Assembly: GCF_904846715.1 (NCBI RefSeq)
Contig: NZ_CAJHBU010000015.1
Coordinates: 1 to 64,000 of the forward strand
DNA from: Psychrobacter vallis
GTDB taxonomy: Bacteria > Pseudomonadota > Gammaproteobacteria > Pseudomonadales > Moraxellaceae
Length of the DNA stretch: 64,000 nt
Reading direction: 5' to 3'
In this document: piece after piece, positions 37,606-46,587 of the stretch
How the letters are laid out: each line of letters starts with the position of its first letter
Position numbering within the stretch: the first letter of the stretch is position 1
Position numbers and translations under genes: made by a program
Notes under the pieces: generated by a model
What the model was told of the DNA's origin: nothing
The model's database searches: none
What the model saw: only the letters and a program-made list of their open reading frames with translations

Positions 37606-39189
37606 ATGACTATTATGAGTAATTTTGCGAGTAGCTTTGTCAGCTTTGACATTCCCAACTGGTTTGACAACAAGCATTTAACCGGCATGTTACGCGGAAT
37701 CGAAAAAGAGGGCCTGCGCGTGAGGCCTGATGGTTATTTGGCACAAACGCCCCATCCAGCAAAACTTGGGTCAAAATTAACCCACCCCTTTATTACCACT
37801 GATTATTCAGAAAGCCTGCTCGAACTCATTACTGATCCCAAGACCTCACCAAAAGAAACACTAAATATGCTGCGTCAACTGCACGTGTTGGTGTATCAAG
37901 GTCTGCCTGAAGGTGAGCTGATGTGGCCGCTATCGATGCCTTGTATGTTGTCCTCTAAGGATGAAGATATTCCATTGGCTGATTATGGCAGCTCTAATAC
38001 TGGCAAACTAAAAACCTTATATCGTAGTGGGCTTGGTATCCGTTATGGCCGCCGCATGCAGACCATTGCAGGTTTACACTACAACTTATCTTTTGGTGAT
38101 GGATTGTTTGAAGCGTGGCAAGCACAGACATCCAGCGCACAGAGCCAAACGCTGACAGAATTCAAAAACGAAAAATACTTGGGGCTTATTCGTAACTTTA
38201 AGCGTCTGACCAGCCTCGTGCTTTACTTATTGGGTGCCAGTCCAAGCGTTTGTCCTTGTTTTGTCGCAGGGCGTGAGCATGATTTAGAGCTGCTAAATGA
38301 TTCCACTTACTACAAGCCTGCTGCAACCAGCCTACGTATGGGCAAGCTTGGCTACACCAATAGCGTGCAAGAGCAACTGGATATTCGCTATAACTATCTA
38401 CCAGAGTATGTCGATGGCTTGCGCCGGGCGATTCAAACGCCGCATGAAAGCTTCGCCAAGCTTGGCTTAGATGACGCAGATGGCAATCCTATTCAGATCA
38501 ATAACCATATTCTACAAATAGAAAATGAATACTATAGCCCTATCCGCCCAAAACAAATCGCGATGAGCGGCGAGACGCCAACCGAAGCACTTGAGCGTCG
38601 TGGTATCGCTTATGTTGAGTTTCGTGCGATCGATCTCGACCCTTATAGCGATGTTGGTATCCGTCTCTCTAGTGCCTGTTTCTTAGAAGTCATGGCGCTG
38701 TACTGTTTGCTGAGCGACTCACCCGACTTGCTACCTGATGAAGAAGAAGCGCTTGCTATCAATCTTGAGCGTGTGGTCAACGAAGGTCGCCGTGAAGGCT
38801 TACACATCATAAATAATGGTGAGGAGCAATTACTCGAAAGTTGGATGCTGATGCATTTAGAGCGTATGCAGCCACTTGCTGCTTTGCTGGATGCTCATTA
38901 TGGCGGCAACGATTACCGTGCGGCGGTTGCTTTGATGCAAGGCAAAGCGGGACATTCTGAATCGACCATCTCAGCACAAGTAAACTCAGATAGTAAGCGT
39001 TTGGGCAGCCTATGGCAGCTCGGCTTTACCTTGGCACAGCAGCATCGCAAGTCTTTATTGCAACAGACGTTGAGCCCAAACACCCAAGCTCAGTATGAAG
39101 TGTTGGCAGAAAAATCGATACTACAGCAAGCGGATATCGAAAAAGCAGAAACGGCCGATTTCATGGAATTCTTGCAACAGTATCGCTAG
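37606..39189 (+). CDS. gshA: Glutamate-cysteine ligase GshA
   Basis: GshA joins glutamate and cysteine, the first and limiting step of glutathione synthesis. The 527 residues match the gammaproteobacterial GshA type along their length: LRGIEKEGLRVRPDG, TTDYSESLLELIT, MLWPLSMPC-like PLSMPCML, GLHYNLSFGD, VEFRAIDLDPYSDVGI. The first ATG is at 37606 with another at 37615; neither has a strong ribosome site. dsbB follows after 51 bp, so two thiol-redox genes lie together. Confidence 0.95.
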   Translation: MTIMSNFASSFVSFDIPNWFDNKHLTGMLRGIEKEGLRVRPDGYLAQTPHPAKLGSKLTHPFITTDYSESLLELITDPKTSPKETLNMLRQLHVLVYQGLPEGELMWPLSMPCMLSSKDEDIPLADYGSSNTGKLKTLYRSGLGIRYGRRMQTIAGLHYNLSFGDGLFEAWQAQTSSAQSQTLTEFKNEKYLGLIRNFKRLTSLVLYLLGASPSVCPCFVAGREHDLELLNDSTYYKPAATSLRMGKLGYTNSVQEQLDIRYNYLPEYVDGLRRAIQTPHESFAKLGLDDADGNPIQINNHILQIENEYYSPIRPKQIAMSGETPTEALERRGIAYVEFRAIDLDPYSDVGIRLSSACFLEVMALYCLLSDSPDLLPDEEEALAINLERVVNEGRREGLHIINNGEEQLLESWMLMHLERMQPLAALLDAHYGGNDYRAAVALMQGKAGHSESTISAQVNSDSKRLGSLWQLGFTLAQQHRKSLLQQTLSPNTQAQYEVLAEKSILQQADIEKAETADFMEFLQQYR

Positions 39190-39240
39190 ATTTTGACTAT
39201 TTAGCATTATAGATAACTACTTTATAAGAGTAATGGCCCT

Positions 39241-39768
39241 ATGCTACAACTGACCACTTACCGTAATTTGCAAATATTTCTAGTACTCATGACTGTGATA
39301 GGTATGAGTTTTGCGCTGTTTTTTTTGCAGCGCCATTTAGGCCTTACACCTTGTCCACTTTGTATTTTTCAGCGTATTGGCTTAATGATAATGGGCGGTT
39401 TTGCTCTGATAGCTGCGCTGTTTAACCCAAAGCCTATGGCGGTAAGGTTGCTGCTATGGCTTGGTAGCTTAGCTGGTATTGGTTGGGCCACTGCGGTGGC
39501 AGCGCGTCATGTGTGGCTACAGCACTTGCCTGCCGATCAAGTACCTTCTTGTGGTCCAGGGTTGGACTATTGGCTAGATACGCTTCCTATGCTACAGGTG
39601 TTCAAAGAAGTTTTTGCAGGTTCTGGTGAGTGTGCTACTATTGATTGGACGTTTATGGGTCTAAGTATTCCTGAGCAATCTTTGATTTTATTCAGTGTAC
39701 TGCTCGTGGTACATGGTCTGATATTATGGCGCATCGTCCGACCTATCGCTCAAAAAAATCTTGCTTAG
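39241..39768 (+). CDS. dsbB: Disulfide bond formation protein DsbB
   Basis: DsbB is the inner-membrane quinone reductase that reoxidises DsbA. The 175 residues have four membrane helices, the first periplasmic cysteine pair C38-C41 (PCPLC) and the second pair C104 and C131 in the larger periplasmic loop, plus the conserved Arg after the first pair (CIFQR). It is downstream of gshA and may be cotranscribed with it; a DsbC-type isomerase is encoded at about 50.1 kb. Confidence 0.94.
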   Translation: MLQLTTYRNLQIFLVLMTVIGMSFALFFLQRHLGLTPCPLCIFQRIGLMIMGGFALIAALFNPKPMAVRLLLWLGSLAGIGWATAVAARHVWLQHLPADQVPSCGPGLDYWLDTLPMLQVFKEVFAGSGECATIDWTFMGLSIPEQSLILFSVLLVVHGLILWRIVRPIAQKNLA

Positions 39769-40151
39769 TCGCTGGCTATCTTAGCCGTTATTTTTCATTT
39801 TAGCTTTCTTTAAACAGGTATGAGTGTCCGTTACCTCATATCTGTGCAGATCTATGCTACTGTCAAACACTTCTAACAACCTTTATTAATCGTCCAGTCC
39901 ATCGCGACTCAAACCTCAATGTTTATCTTTTAGATATCCCACCTATAACAAAAAGTCCACAGAGATATTCTAAACTTTTGATATCTTGACACAGTTTATT
40001 TGATTTTTTGATTGGCCGATAGGATCTTGGCATCACTCATTTATGACCGCCAATAAGCTACAGGTTATTGACACTATACCCTCGCCCAAAAACTTCAAAC
40101 AAGGCAATTATAATTGCCATCTTTTATTTTTAGAATGATTCTCTTTCGCTT
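39769..40151. other. Spacer upstream of the NlpE-like gene
   Basis: No gene seen. At 40103-40118 there is a perfect palindrome GGCAATTATAATTGCC, about 35 bp before a strong promoter, followed by AGAATGATTCT. Either could bind a regulator; the match to Fur or Zur consensus is poor. Confidence 0.4.
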
Positions 40152-40181
40152 TTGACAATCGTAACAAGTTGCCGATACTAT
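40152..40181 (+). promoter_or_regulatory. Sigma-70 promoter of the NlpE-like gene
   Basis: TTGACA, 18 bp, then TACTAT. It lies about 50 bp upstream of the lipoprotein start codon, consistent with a transcription start near 40188. It also argues against translation starting at the upstream in-frame TTG at 40152. Confidence 0.65.
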
Positions 40182-40229
40182 AGACATTTTTTAGCAGCAT
40201 TATTTGATAACTTGTTACTTGAGGTGACC

Positions 40230-40877
40230 ATGACATCTTTTGCACCTGCTTGCACTCCTACATCTACTGTTGTCAGACGCTTTAGTCGCTATTTACTAAT
40301 GGTGCCGCTGTGTATGCTACTGATTGGTTGTGACAGCGCCTTATCCAGTGATAATGAAGAGGCACGTATCGAGGTCGCGCCTGCTGATGCTCTGCCAGAT
40401 GCCGATTTACAAAATCTTGCAGGAAACTTCCAAGACAACAGTGGCCTTCAATCAAACCCTGACAGTGAGCTTGATACCATAGCAGAAGGGCAATCGCTCA
40501 TTGCCGCCGCTCAATCAACCAATGACTTACACACGCGCCAATCGCTGTTAAACTCAGAGTCGCCTAGTAGTAGCGCACTACAAGCCACTTTGATGGGCGA
40601 TTATGGTGGTATGGTGCCTTGTAAATCTTGTGACAATATTGATGTCACCTTAAATTTATTTGCTGACGGCTCGGTACTAAAAACCAACATTTATAATCAG
40701 CCTGAAAAACCGCAGGCACCACTGGTAGAATCTGGCATTTATCGCCAAGACAACAATACCATCACGATTGTCTATGAGGCAAAAAACATTGAAACGTATC
40801 ATATCCAAGACAATCATCTTATCTTGATGGATGAACACAAAAACCCCGATAATGACTATATCTTGGCGCGTAAATAA
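40230..40877 (+). CDS. NlpE-like envelope lipoprotein
   Basis: A 215-residue lipoprotein with an NlpE N-terminal-type domain. The ATG at 40230 has GAGGTG directly upstream. The signal peptide ends in LLIGC, so Cys at about residue 33 is lipidated. After a linker of about 95 residues rich in Ser/Asp comes the NlpE domain: GDYGGMVPCKSCDNIDVTLNL with the CxxC pair, then ADGSVLKTNIY and ESGIYRQDNNTITIVYE. In E. coli NlpE signals envelope and copper stress to Cpx. No Cpx genes are visible here, so the signalling role is inferred. Confidence 0.85.
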   Translation: MTSFAPACTPTSTVVRRFSRYLLMVPLCMLLIGCDSALSSDNEEARIEVAPADALPDADLQNLAGNFQDNSGLQSNPDSELDTIAEGQSLIAAAQSTNDLHTRQSLLNSESPSSSALQATLMGDYGGMVPCKSCDNIDVTLNLFADGSVLKTNIYNQPEKPQAPLVESGIYRQDNNTITIVYEAKNIETYHIQDNHLILMDEHKNPDNDYILARK

Positions 40878-40992
40878 CTAAGCACACCAACGATCAGACG
40901 CGCCTCCAACTTTATTCATCAAAAAATACTGAGCAAGTGAACTTATAAATACTTTTGCTAAAATTCAATCATACCAGTCTGTTGGATTCGCG

Positions 40993-41022
40993 AAAAAACG
41001 CCTCTTTGTTGGGCGTTTTTTA
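40993..41022. terminator. Bidirectional terminator after the NlpE-like gene
   Basis: AAAAAACGCC, a loop and GGCGTTTTTT form a stem-loop with A and T tracts on either side, about 115 bp past the stop. Confidence 0.75.
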
Positions 41023-41074
41023 TTGGTTATCTAACAGTGTTTACTTTACAATGAACGCCTATTTGCCACGCTGA

Positions 41075-41203
41075 TATAGTCAAGTCAATATAAAAAGTCA
41101 GTGGGACTGAGATAAATTTTTTGTCGCCTCTGTCTGCGAAGATACAACAAGCAAAAAAATTGTACCAATTACACATCATAATATTTTTTATTCTTTTAAT
41201 TGA
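41075..41203 (-). repeat. Dispersed 145-bp palindromic repeat, copy 7 (degenerate)
   Basis: Starts TATAGTCAAGTCAATAT; the inverted core is GTCGCCTCTGTCTGCGAAG followed by ATACAACAAGCAA. The right end is worn (ACATCATAATATTTTTTATT). It ends about 20 bp before mpl, so it is likely in the mpl 5' leader. Confidence 0.7.
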
Positions 41204-41221
41204 AGCTCGTACGGAACGTCT

Positions 41222-42721
41222 ATGCATATTCATATTCTTGGTATTTGTGGTACTTTTATGGGCTCGCTGGCATTACTGGCGCGGGCGCTTGGGCATACGG
41301 TCACAGGTTCTGATGCCAATGTTTATCCACCCATGTCTACCCAACTTGAGAATGCCGGTGTCACTATCGAAGAAGGTTATCTGGTATCGCATTTGCAGCC
41401 AGCACCAGATTTGGTTGTCGTTGGCAATGCGATGAAGCGTGGCATGGACGTCATCGAATACATGCTAGATACTGGCCTACGCTATACCTCAGGGCCACAG
41501 TTTCTGTCTGAGCAAGTCCTACAATCGCGGCATGTCATAGCTGTAGCCGGCACTCACGGTAAAACGACGACAACAACCATGCTGGCTTGGATACTGCATT
41601 ATGCGGGTATCGATACGGGATTTTTGATTGGTGGTGTCCCATTGGTGGATACTACTGATGAGCATCTTCAGCAAGTCTTTGCACACAGCAGTTATTTAGG
41701 CGCAGAAAAAAATAGTGCCGACAGCTCAACGTCTGGTTATTTTGTCATTGAAGCGGATGAGTACGACTCTGCATTTTTTGATAAACGCTCAAAGTTCGTT
41801 CACTACCGTCCGCGTACCGCTATCTTAAACAACCTCGAATTTGATCACGCTGATATTTTTGCAGATCTCGACGCGATTCAGACCCAGTTTCATCACATGG
41901 TACGTATGATTCCCAGTACGGGCAAAATCATCATGCCAGCCGCGACCATCAGTTTAGAAGATACCTTGGCAAAAGGGGTTTGGACGCCCATTTGGCGGAC
42001 AGCCGTTGTCGATTCGGCTGTGACCAACGTTAGCACACAGAATGAAAATCCAACCAATCCTAGCGACTGGCAGGCTGAACTAATCAGTCAAGATGGCGGT
42101 CAGTTCAAAGTCGTGTTTGCTGATAAAGAGGAGTCGGCCGTTGTAGATTGGTCGATGAGTGGCACTCATAACGTCAATAATGCCTTGGTTGCGGTAGCAG
42201 CAGCTTATAATGTTGGGGTCAGTGTCGCTACGGCTTGTGCAGCGCTATCCGCTTTCGCTGGTATAAAACGTCGAATGGAGCTGATCGGTAATGTACATGA
42301 TATTTTAGTATTTGATGATTTTGCTCATCATCCGACTGCCATTATGACGACTCTAGATGGGGCCAAAAAGAAACTGGCGGGCAGACGCATTTGGGCGATC
42401 ATTGAACCACGTAGTAATACCATGAAAATGGGCATTCACCAAGACAGCCTAGCTGAGTCTGCCGCCCTCGCGGATTATACGCTATGGTACGAGCCTACTG
42501 TTCTAGAATGGGGTCTAAAAGAAGTCATCGAACAAGCCAATGCCGCAAATAGTAATATCGGTAACCAGCAAGTCATGTCGAGTGTCGATGCGATTATCGA
42601 GCATGTCTGCACACAGGCACATGCAGGTGATGCCATTGTGATTATGTCTAATGGCGGCTTTGAAGGTATTCATCAGCGCTTATTAGTAGCACTACAACGT
42701 AATACCGTCAACCATCAATAA
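41222..42721 (+). CDS. mpl: UDP-MurNAc:L-Ala-gamma-D-Glu-mDAP ligase Mpl
   Basis: Mpl attaches recycled murein tripeptide to UDP-MurNAc. It is a Mur ligase with an N-terminal UDP-binding domain (IHILGICGTFMGSLALLARALGH), the ATP loop AGTHGKTTTT, the central EADEYDSAFFDKRSKFVHYRP motif and FDDFAHHPTA in the C-terminal domain. The length of 499 residues is above the usual ~455; two polar inserts (near residues 158-172 and 275-292) account for most of this. A terminator follows. Confidence 0.95.
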   Translation: MHIHILGICGTFMGSLALLARALGHTVTGSDANVYPPMSTQLENAGVTIEEGYLVSHLQPAPDLVVVGNAMKRGMDVIEYMLDTGLRYTSGPQFLSEQVLQSRHVIAVAGTHGKTTTTTMLAWILHYAGIDTGFLIGGVPLVDTTDEHLQQVFAHSSYLGAEKNSADSSTSGYFVIEADEYDSAFFDKRSKFVHYRPRTAILNNLEFDHADIFADLDAIQTQFHHMVRMIPSTGKIIMPAATISLEDTLAKGVWTPIWRTAVVDSAVTNVSTQNENPTNPSDWQAELISQDGGQFKVVFADKEESAVVDWSMSGTHNVNNALVAVAAAYNVGVSVATACAALSAFAGIKRRMELIGNVHDILVFDDFAHHPTAIMTTLDGAKKKLAGRRIWAIIEPRSNTMKMGIHQDSLAESAALADYTLWYEPTVLEWGLKEVIEQANAANSNIGNQQVMSSVDAIIEHVCTQAHAGDAIVIMSNGGFEGIHQRLLVALQRNTVNHQ

Positions 42722-42776
42722 AAACGGATCTAAACCATATTTTCAATCAGAACGTAACTTTCTTATTGTAGATGAG

Positions 42777-42812
42777 AGCGTGGCTTTGTTATAGACAAGC
42801 CACGCTTTTTTG
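42777..42812 (+). terminator. Terminator after mpl
   Basis: AGCGTGGCTTG, a loop, CAAGCCACGCT and six T residues, about 55 bp downstream of mpl. The rest of the 363-bp spacer to the next gene holds no recognised element. Confidence 0.9.
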
Positions 42813-43084
42813 TCTTCAGATATCTGTCATTAGTTTCAACATGCTCCGATCTCAAGCCGATACAAACACAAATAACTTATTACACTAGTGGCTTTGTAAC
42901 TGTTGCTACCTTTGTAACCTTTCATTTACTTATCCTACCTGCATATTAGCAAATCGATGGTTTTTCTCACATAGCTCATACACTGGTAACATTTTGTGCT
43001 TACCTTTACTCCTATGCAGTGCATACAATGTATTTATCAAGATTAGCAAATTATTATGAATCACAATAAAATTAGGAGAATAAA

Positions 43085-43339
43085 ATGAGCTTTATTTGGA
43101 TGATTATCGTAGGTCTAGTCGCTGGTTTATTGGCACGTGCTATCAAGCCCGGCAGTGACCCTATGGGCTGGATCATGACCATCGTGTTGGGTATTGTCGG
43201 TGCTTTGCTTGGTGGTTTTATCGCTGGACTCATCGGTATCGATGCTGATGGTGGCTTTACTGGTCTGATATTCTCAGTCATTGGTGCAATCATATTGCTC
43301 TTCTTATATGAGATGATCGTGAGCAAACGTCGCGTATAA
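43085..43339 (+). CDS. GlsB/YeaQ/YmgE family membrane protein
   Basis: An 84-residue protein of the transglycosylase-associated (Tag)/GlsB family, with three hydrophobic, glycine-rich helices: MSFIWMIIVGLVAGLLARAI, WIMTIVLGIVGALLGGFIAGLIG and LIFSVIGAIILLFLYE. Members are stress-induced membrane proteins of unknown mechanism. AGGAG lies 7 bp before the ATG. A terminator follows, so it is monocistronic. Confidence 0.88.
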   Translation: MSFIWMIIVGLVAGLLARAIKPGSDPMGWIMTIVLGIVGALLGGFIAGLIGIDADGGFTGLIFSVIGAIILLFLYEMIVSKRRV

Positions 43340-43371
43340 TTTTTGCGATGTCTTAGCTAACTGATAACAGA

Positions 43372-43399
43372 AAGCCTTGCGAGTAGCAGGGCTTTTTTT
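43372..43399 (+). terminator. Terminator after the GlsB-type gene
   Basis: AAGCCTTGC-GAGTA-GCAGGGCTT (one G-T pair) followed by five T residues. Confidence 0.85.
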
Positions 43400-43542
43400 A
43401 TGGTTCTGCCAAAATTCGTCATCTTCGTTTTTTTGAATCATAAAGCGTGATATAGAGGAGAAAGTATTGATAAGCATTACTTTTGTCCCCATTTATCTTA
43501 TAATATCAACCCTATTTTGTCCTTATCATTGAGGTGAGCGTT

Positions 43543-44097
43543 ATGGCATTACTCCCTATCCTAAATTATCCAGACCCGCGTTTGCGCACCCTTGCAAAGC
43601 CTGTCAAGGAAGTGACTGCTGAAATCAAAACCTTAATCGCTGATATGATTGAGACCATGTATGATGCCCAAGGTATTGGTCTGGCTGCCAGCCAAGTTGA
43701 TCAACACATCCAACTCATCGTCATGGATTTATCTGAAGATAAAAACAACCCTCGGGTGTTTATTAATCCAAAGGTAACTCCACTAGTAGAAGAAAAACAA
43801 CCGTACGAAGAAGGGTGTTTGTCGGTGCCTGATGTCTATGATAAGGTTGAGCGTCCTAACAAAGTACGTATTGAAGCCTTGGATGAGAATGGTGAAAAAA
43901 TCGATGAAATCGTTGAAGGCTTACTAGCAGTGTGCATTCAACACGAAATGGATCACTTAAATGGTGTGATATTCGTCGATTATCTATCACGTTTGAAACA
44001 AACACGCGCTCGTGACAAAGTACGAAAAATCATCAAAATACGTGAAAAACAAGGCGAACAAGCAGCGGATAAGCAACCACAGCTGACCAACTCCTGA
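43543..44097 (+). CDS. def: Peptide deformylase
   Basis: Def removes the formyl group from the N-terminal methionine of new proteins. The ATG at 43543 ([15 protein letters not shown]) gives 184 residues; a GTG 9 bp earlier overlaps the GAGG ribosome site. The three metal and catalytic motifs are GIGLAA, EGCLS and QHEMDH. It is not beside fmt here, so the usual def-fmt pairing is broken or this is a second copy; type I features ([15 protein letters not shown]) are clear. Confidence 0.95.
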   Translation: MALLPILNYPDPRLRTLAKPVKEVTAEIKTLIADMIETMYDAQGIGLAASQVDQHIQLIVMDLSEDKNNPRVFINPKVTPLVEEKQPYEEGCLSVPDVYDKVERPNKVRIEALDENGEKIDEIVEGLLAVCIQHEMDHLNGVIFVDYLSRLKQTRARDKVRKIIKIREKQGEQAADKQPQLTNS

Positions 44098-44259
44098 TTC
44101 ACTGATTCTTGTTCTACTGATTTACCTTCTAAGCCAACCGTTGAATAAGCTACCTGTTTATCACTGTATGACTCACTAGGGTAATGATGTGACGCTACAA
44201 TAACGCTATAACACTATTGATTCTCTACTATATATTTTTTCCATTAAAGGTTTTCTACC

Positions 44260-45441
44260 ATGACCATGATCAAAATCGACCAATATTTTGACCCTGCCGG
44301 TTGGCAGAAATTCACCAAAGCCGCTGAAGGTCGTGAAACGCCACTCTTGGTGGTAGACCTTAACCGCATCAAAACAAAGTTTCATGAAATGGTCGGTTTT
44401 TTCCCTAATGCCAAAATTCATTATGCAATGAAGGCCAGTCCTGCGGTCGAAGTGATTCATCTATTGGCGGATCTTGGTTCAAACTTTGACTGCGCATCGA
44501 TTTACGAGCTTGATCGCGTGCTTGATTGCGGCGTAGAGGCTTCACGCATCTCATATGGCAACACCATCAAAAAAGCCGAACATGTCAAATATGCCTTTGA
44601 TCAAGGCGTTGACTTGTATGCAACCGACTCAGCAGCCGATTTAAAAAATATTGCTGAGCACGCCCCAGGTTCAAAAATATTTGTACGTATCTTAGTTCAA
44701 GGATCAGAAACAGCAGAATGGCCACTGTCTCGCAAATTTGGTTGTCACCCTGACATGGCGATTGAGTTATTGATTCAAGCGCGAGCGTTAGGTTTGGTGC
44801 CTTATGGCATCTCGTTCCATGTCGGCAGTCAGCAAAAAGATGTCGCAGCGTGGGATGATGCGTTGGCCAAGGTCAAATACATGTTTGACTGGATGAAGAA
44901 CGAAGAAGGCATTAAACTGCAAATGATTAATTTGGGTGGCGGTTTTCCAGCCAACTATATCAGTGAAGTCAACCCCATAAAAGTCTATGCAGAAGAGATC
45001 AACCGTTACTTGACCGATGATTATAATGCCGAAGACATGCCTGAGATTATTCTTGAGCCAGGGCGCTCATTGGTCGGCGGTTCAGGCGTGCTAGTCAGTG
45101 ATGTGGTCTTGATTTCTCGTAAATCAAATACGGATTTGACGCGCTGGGTATATACCGATGTGGGATTGTTCCAAGGCTTAATTGAGACTTTGGGTGAAGC
45201 CATCAAATATCCTGTTTATACACCGAAGATGGAAACGTCTACCAGCGAAGGTACAGTGGTATTGGCAGGTCCAACCTGTGATTCAACAGACATCATGTAC
45301 GAAGAAGCAGGTTATCAGTTGCCAGAAGAGCTGGAGATTGGTGATAAGATATATTGGCTCACCACTGGCGCTTATACCAACTCTTATTCGTCGGTTGAGT
45401 TCAATGGTTTCCCGCCATTAGAAGTGATCTACGTTGACTAA
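44260..45441 (+). CDS. Ornithine decarboxylase (fold type III PLP enzyme)
   Basis: An alanine-racemase-fold decarboxylase producing putrescine from ornithine. The 393 residues show the PLP lysine in HYAMKASPA, the glycine-rich loop NLGGGFPANY, EPGRSLVG and the C-terminal catalytic Cys region GPTCDSTDIMY, with YSSVEFNGFPP at the end. It resembles the eukaryote-like bacterial ornithine decarboxylases more than LysA or biosynthetic arginine decarboxylase. Lysine as an alternative substrate cannot be excluded by reading alone. Confidence 0.88.
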   Translation: MTMIKIDQYFDPAGWQKFTKAAEGRETPLLVVDLNRIKTKFHEMVGFFPNAKIHYAMKASPAVEVIHLLADLGSNFDCASIYELDRVLDCGVEASRISYGNTIKKAEHVKYAFDQGVDLYATDSAADLKNIAEHAPGSKIFVRILVQGSETAEWPLSRKFGCHPDMAIELLIQARALGLVPYGISFHVGSQQKDVAAWDDALAKVKYMFDWMKNEEGIKLQMINLGGGFPANYISEVNPIKVYAEEINRYLTDDYNAEDMPEIILEPGRSLVGGSGVLVSDVVLISRKSNTDLTRWVYTDVGLFQGLIETLGEAIKYPVYTPKMETSTSEGTVVLAGPTCDSTDIMYEEAGYQLPEELEIGDKIYWLTTGAYTNSYSSVEFNGFPPLEVIYVD

Positions 45442-45471
45442 TTTGCAATAGCCTATTATTCAAAAAGCGCG

Positions 45472-45512
45472 GCACTGTTGATCACATATTAATCACAGTG
45501 CCGCGCTTTTTT
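45472..45512. terminator. Bidirectional terminator after ornithine decarboxylase gene
   Basis: AGCGCGGCACTGT and ACAGTGCCGCGCT form a perfect 13-bp stem with A5 to the left and T6 to the right; it serves the two convergent genes. Confidence 0.92.
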
Positions 45513-45580
45513 ATGCCAAAAATTCATACCAGCAAAACGGTAACCTTTTTAAAGTTTTTCAACTATATATCAATGTAATG

Positions 45581-46507
45581 CTACTGCACCATTATCCAAA
45601 TTGGTGTGCTGTTAGTACTATTACTGGCATTATAATTACCATAATTTGAGCGTTGGTTTTGGCTATTTTGGGAGATTTGTCCAATGGTCACCCACTGTCC
45701 ACGTGGAATAATAATGGTGCTATTGAGGCTTTGACCTTGAATGCGGTTATTGCTGATACTTTGTCGATTGTAGGACGAATTGGATCGCACCAATCTCTCT
45801 TCAACTTGTGATAATGTCACTTCGATTTGACCGTTCGGTAGTAATCTTGGGGTCACGCTAATACCTTGAGTCGTTGGTAGTAATACCTGCTGCTGAATGA
45901 CGATTTGTGCTATCGGGCGAGAATATGTTGAGGTGATGGGATAATAGCTTTGAGCCAATGACCACAATGTACTTGTACCAATACTTGCCGCACTGCCAGA
46001 TAAGGTTTGAACTTGATACAAGCTACTGCCTTGCTGCTGACTGCTGCGCTGATTGATGACTCCTGATCCTTGGATACCACGGTTGGTAATAATGAGCTGC
46101 CCTTGCTGGATATTGCCTTGAGCGCTGCTATTATTGCCGACACGTACCGCGACCGTTAGCGCTTGTGGTTGACGGTCAATCTGAGTCAATAACTGCTGCA
46201 CTGCTTGATAATTGGCAGCTGTTGTGTATAGGACTAACTTATCTTGATAAGTAGTGACCGTACCGCCATCACGACTGTTATTCAGTTGCTGGCGCACAGC
46301 CGGTAATAATGAATCACCGCCATAGGTATGAATGACGTAGGTGTCATAACTGCGCTGCTGGCTATTCTGATAGGTAACCGCTTGCACCGTTACTGGCAAA
46401 ATTGTGAGGCTTAGGGCAAACGCTGTTTGGTAGGCATAGTGCTGACTTTTGATAATAGCCATCGCATGACGATATCTTACTATTAAATTATCTACAAGCT
46501 TATCCAT
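45581..46507 (-). CDS. Orphan secretin-like protein
   Basis: A 308-residue exported protein with a signal-peptide-like hydrophobic stretch at about residues 27-42. An N1-type secretin segment follows (DTYVIHTYGGDSLLPAVRQQL and LYTTAANYQAVQQLLTQIDRQPQ). The C-terminal part looks like a short secretin-type beta region: GISVTPRLLPNGQIEVTL and STIIIPRGQWVTIGQ. Long Gln/Asn/Ser-rich stretches and a Trp at the end are present. AGGAG is well placed before the ATG. It is far shorter than true secretins and has no secretion genes nearby; the function is unknown. Confidence 0.8.
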   Translation of the reverse strand: MDKLVDNLIVRYRHAMAIIKSQHYAYQTAFALSLTILPVTVQAVTYQNSQQRSYDTYVIHTYGGDSLLPAVRQQLNNSRDGGTVTTYQDKLVLYTTAANYQAVQQLLTQIDRQPQALTVAVRVGNNSSAQGNIQQGQLIITNRGIQGSGVINQRSSQQQGSSLYQVQTLSGSAASIGTSTLWSLAQSYYPITSTYSRPIAQIVIQQQVLLPTTQGISVTPRLLPNGQIEVTLSQVEERLVRSNSSYNRQSISNNRIQGQSLNSTIIIPRGQWVTIGQISQNSQNQRSNYGNYNASNSTNSTPIWIMVQ

Positions 46508-46587
46508 ACTCGACTCCTAAAGTAATTCTGCTCTATCAACAATTCATACCACACCGCTCCTAACAATAACCCTTAACTATTCGAATC

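Noticed and set aside
40152..40229. Earlier start of the NlpE-like lipoprotein
   Set aside because: The upstream TTG is part of the TTGACA promoter box; the ATG at 40230 has GAGGTG and leads directly into a lipoprotein signal.
45695..45710. parS-like TGTCCACGTGGAATAA inside the secretin-like gene
   Set aside because: Only the central CCACGTGG fits; about four mismatches to the 16-bp consensus, so not counted.
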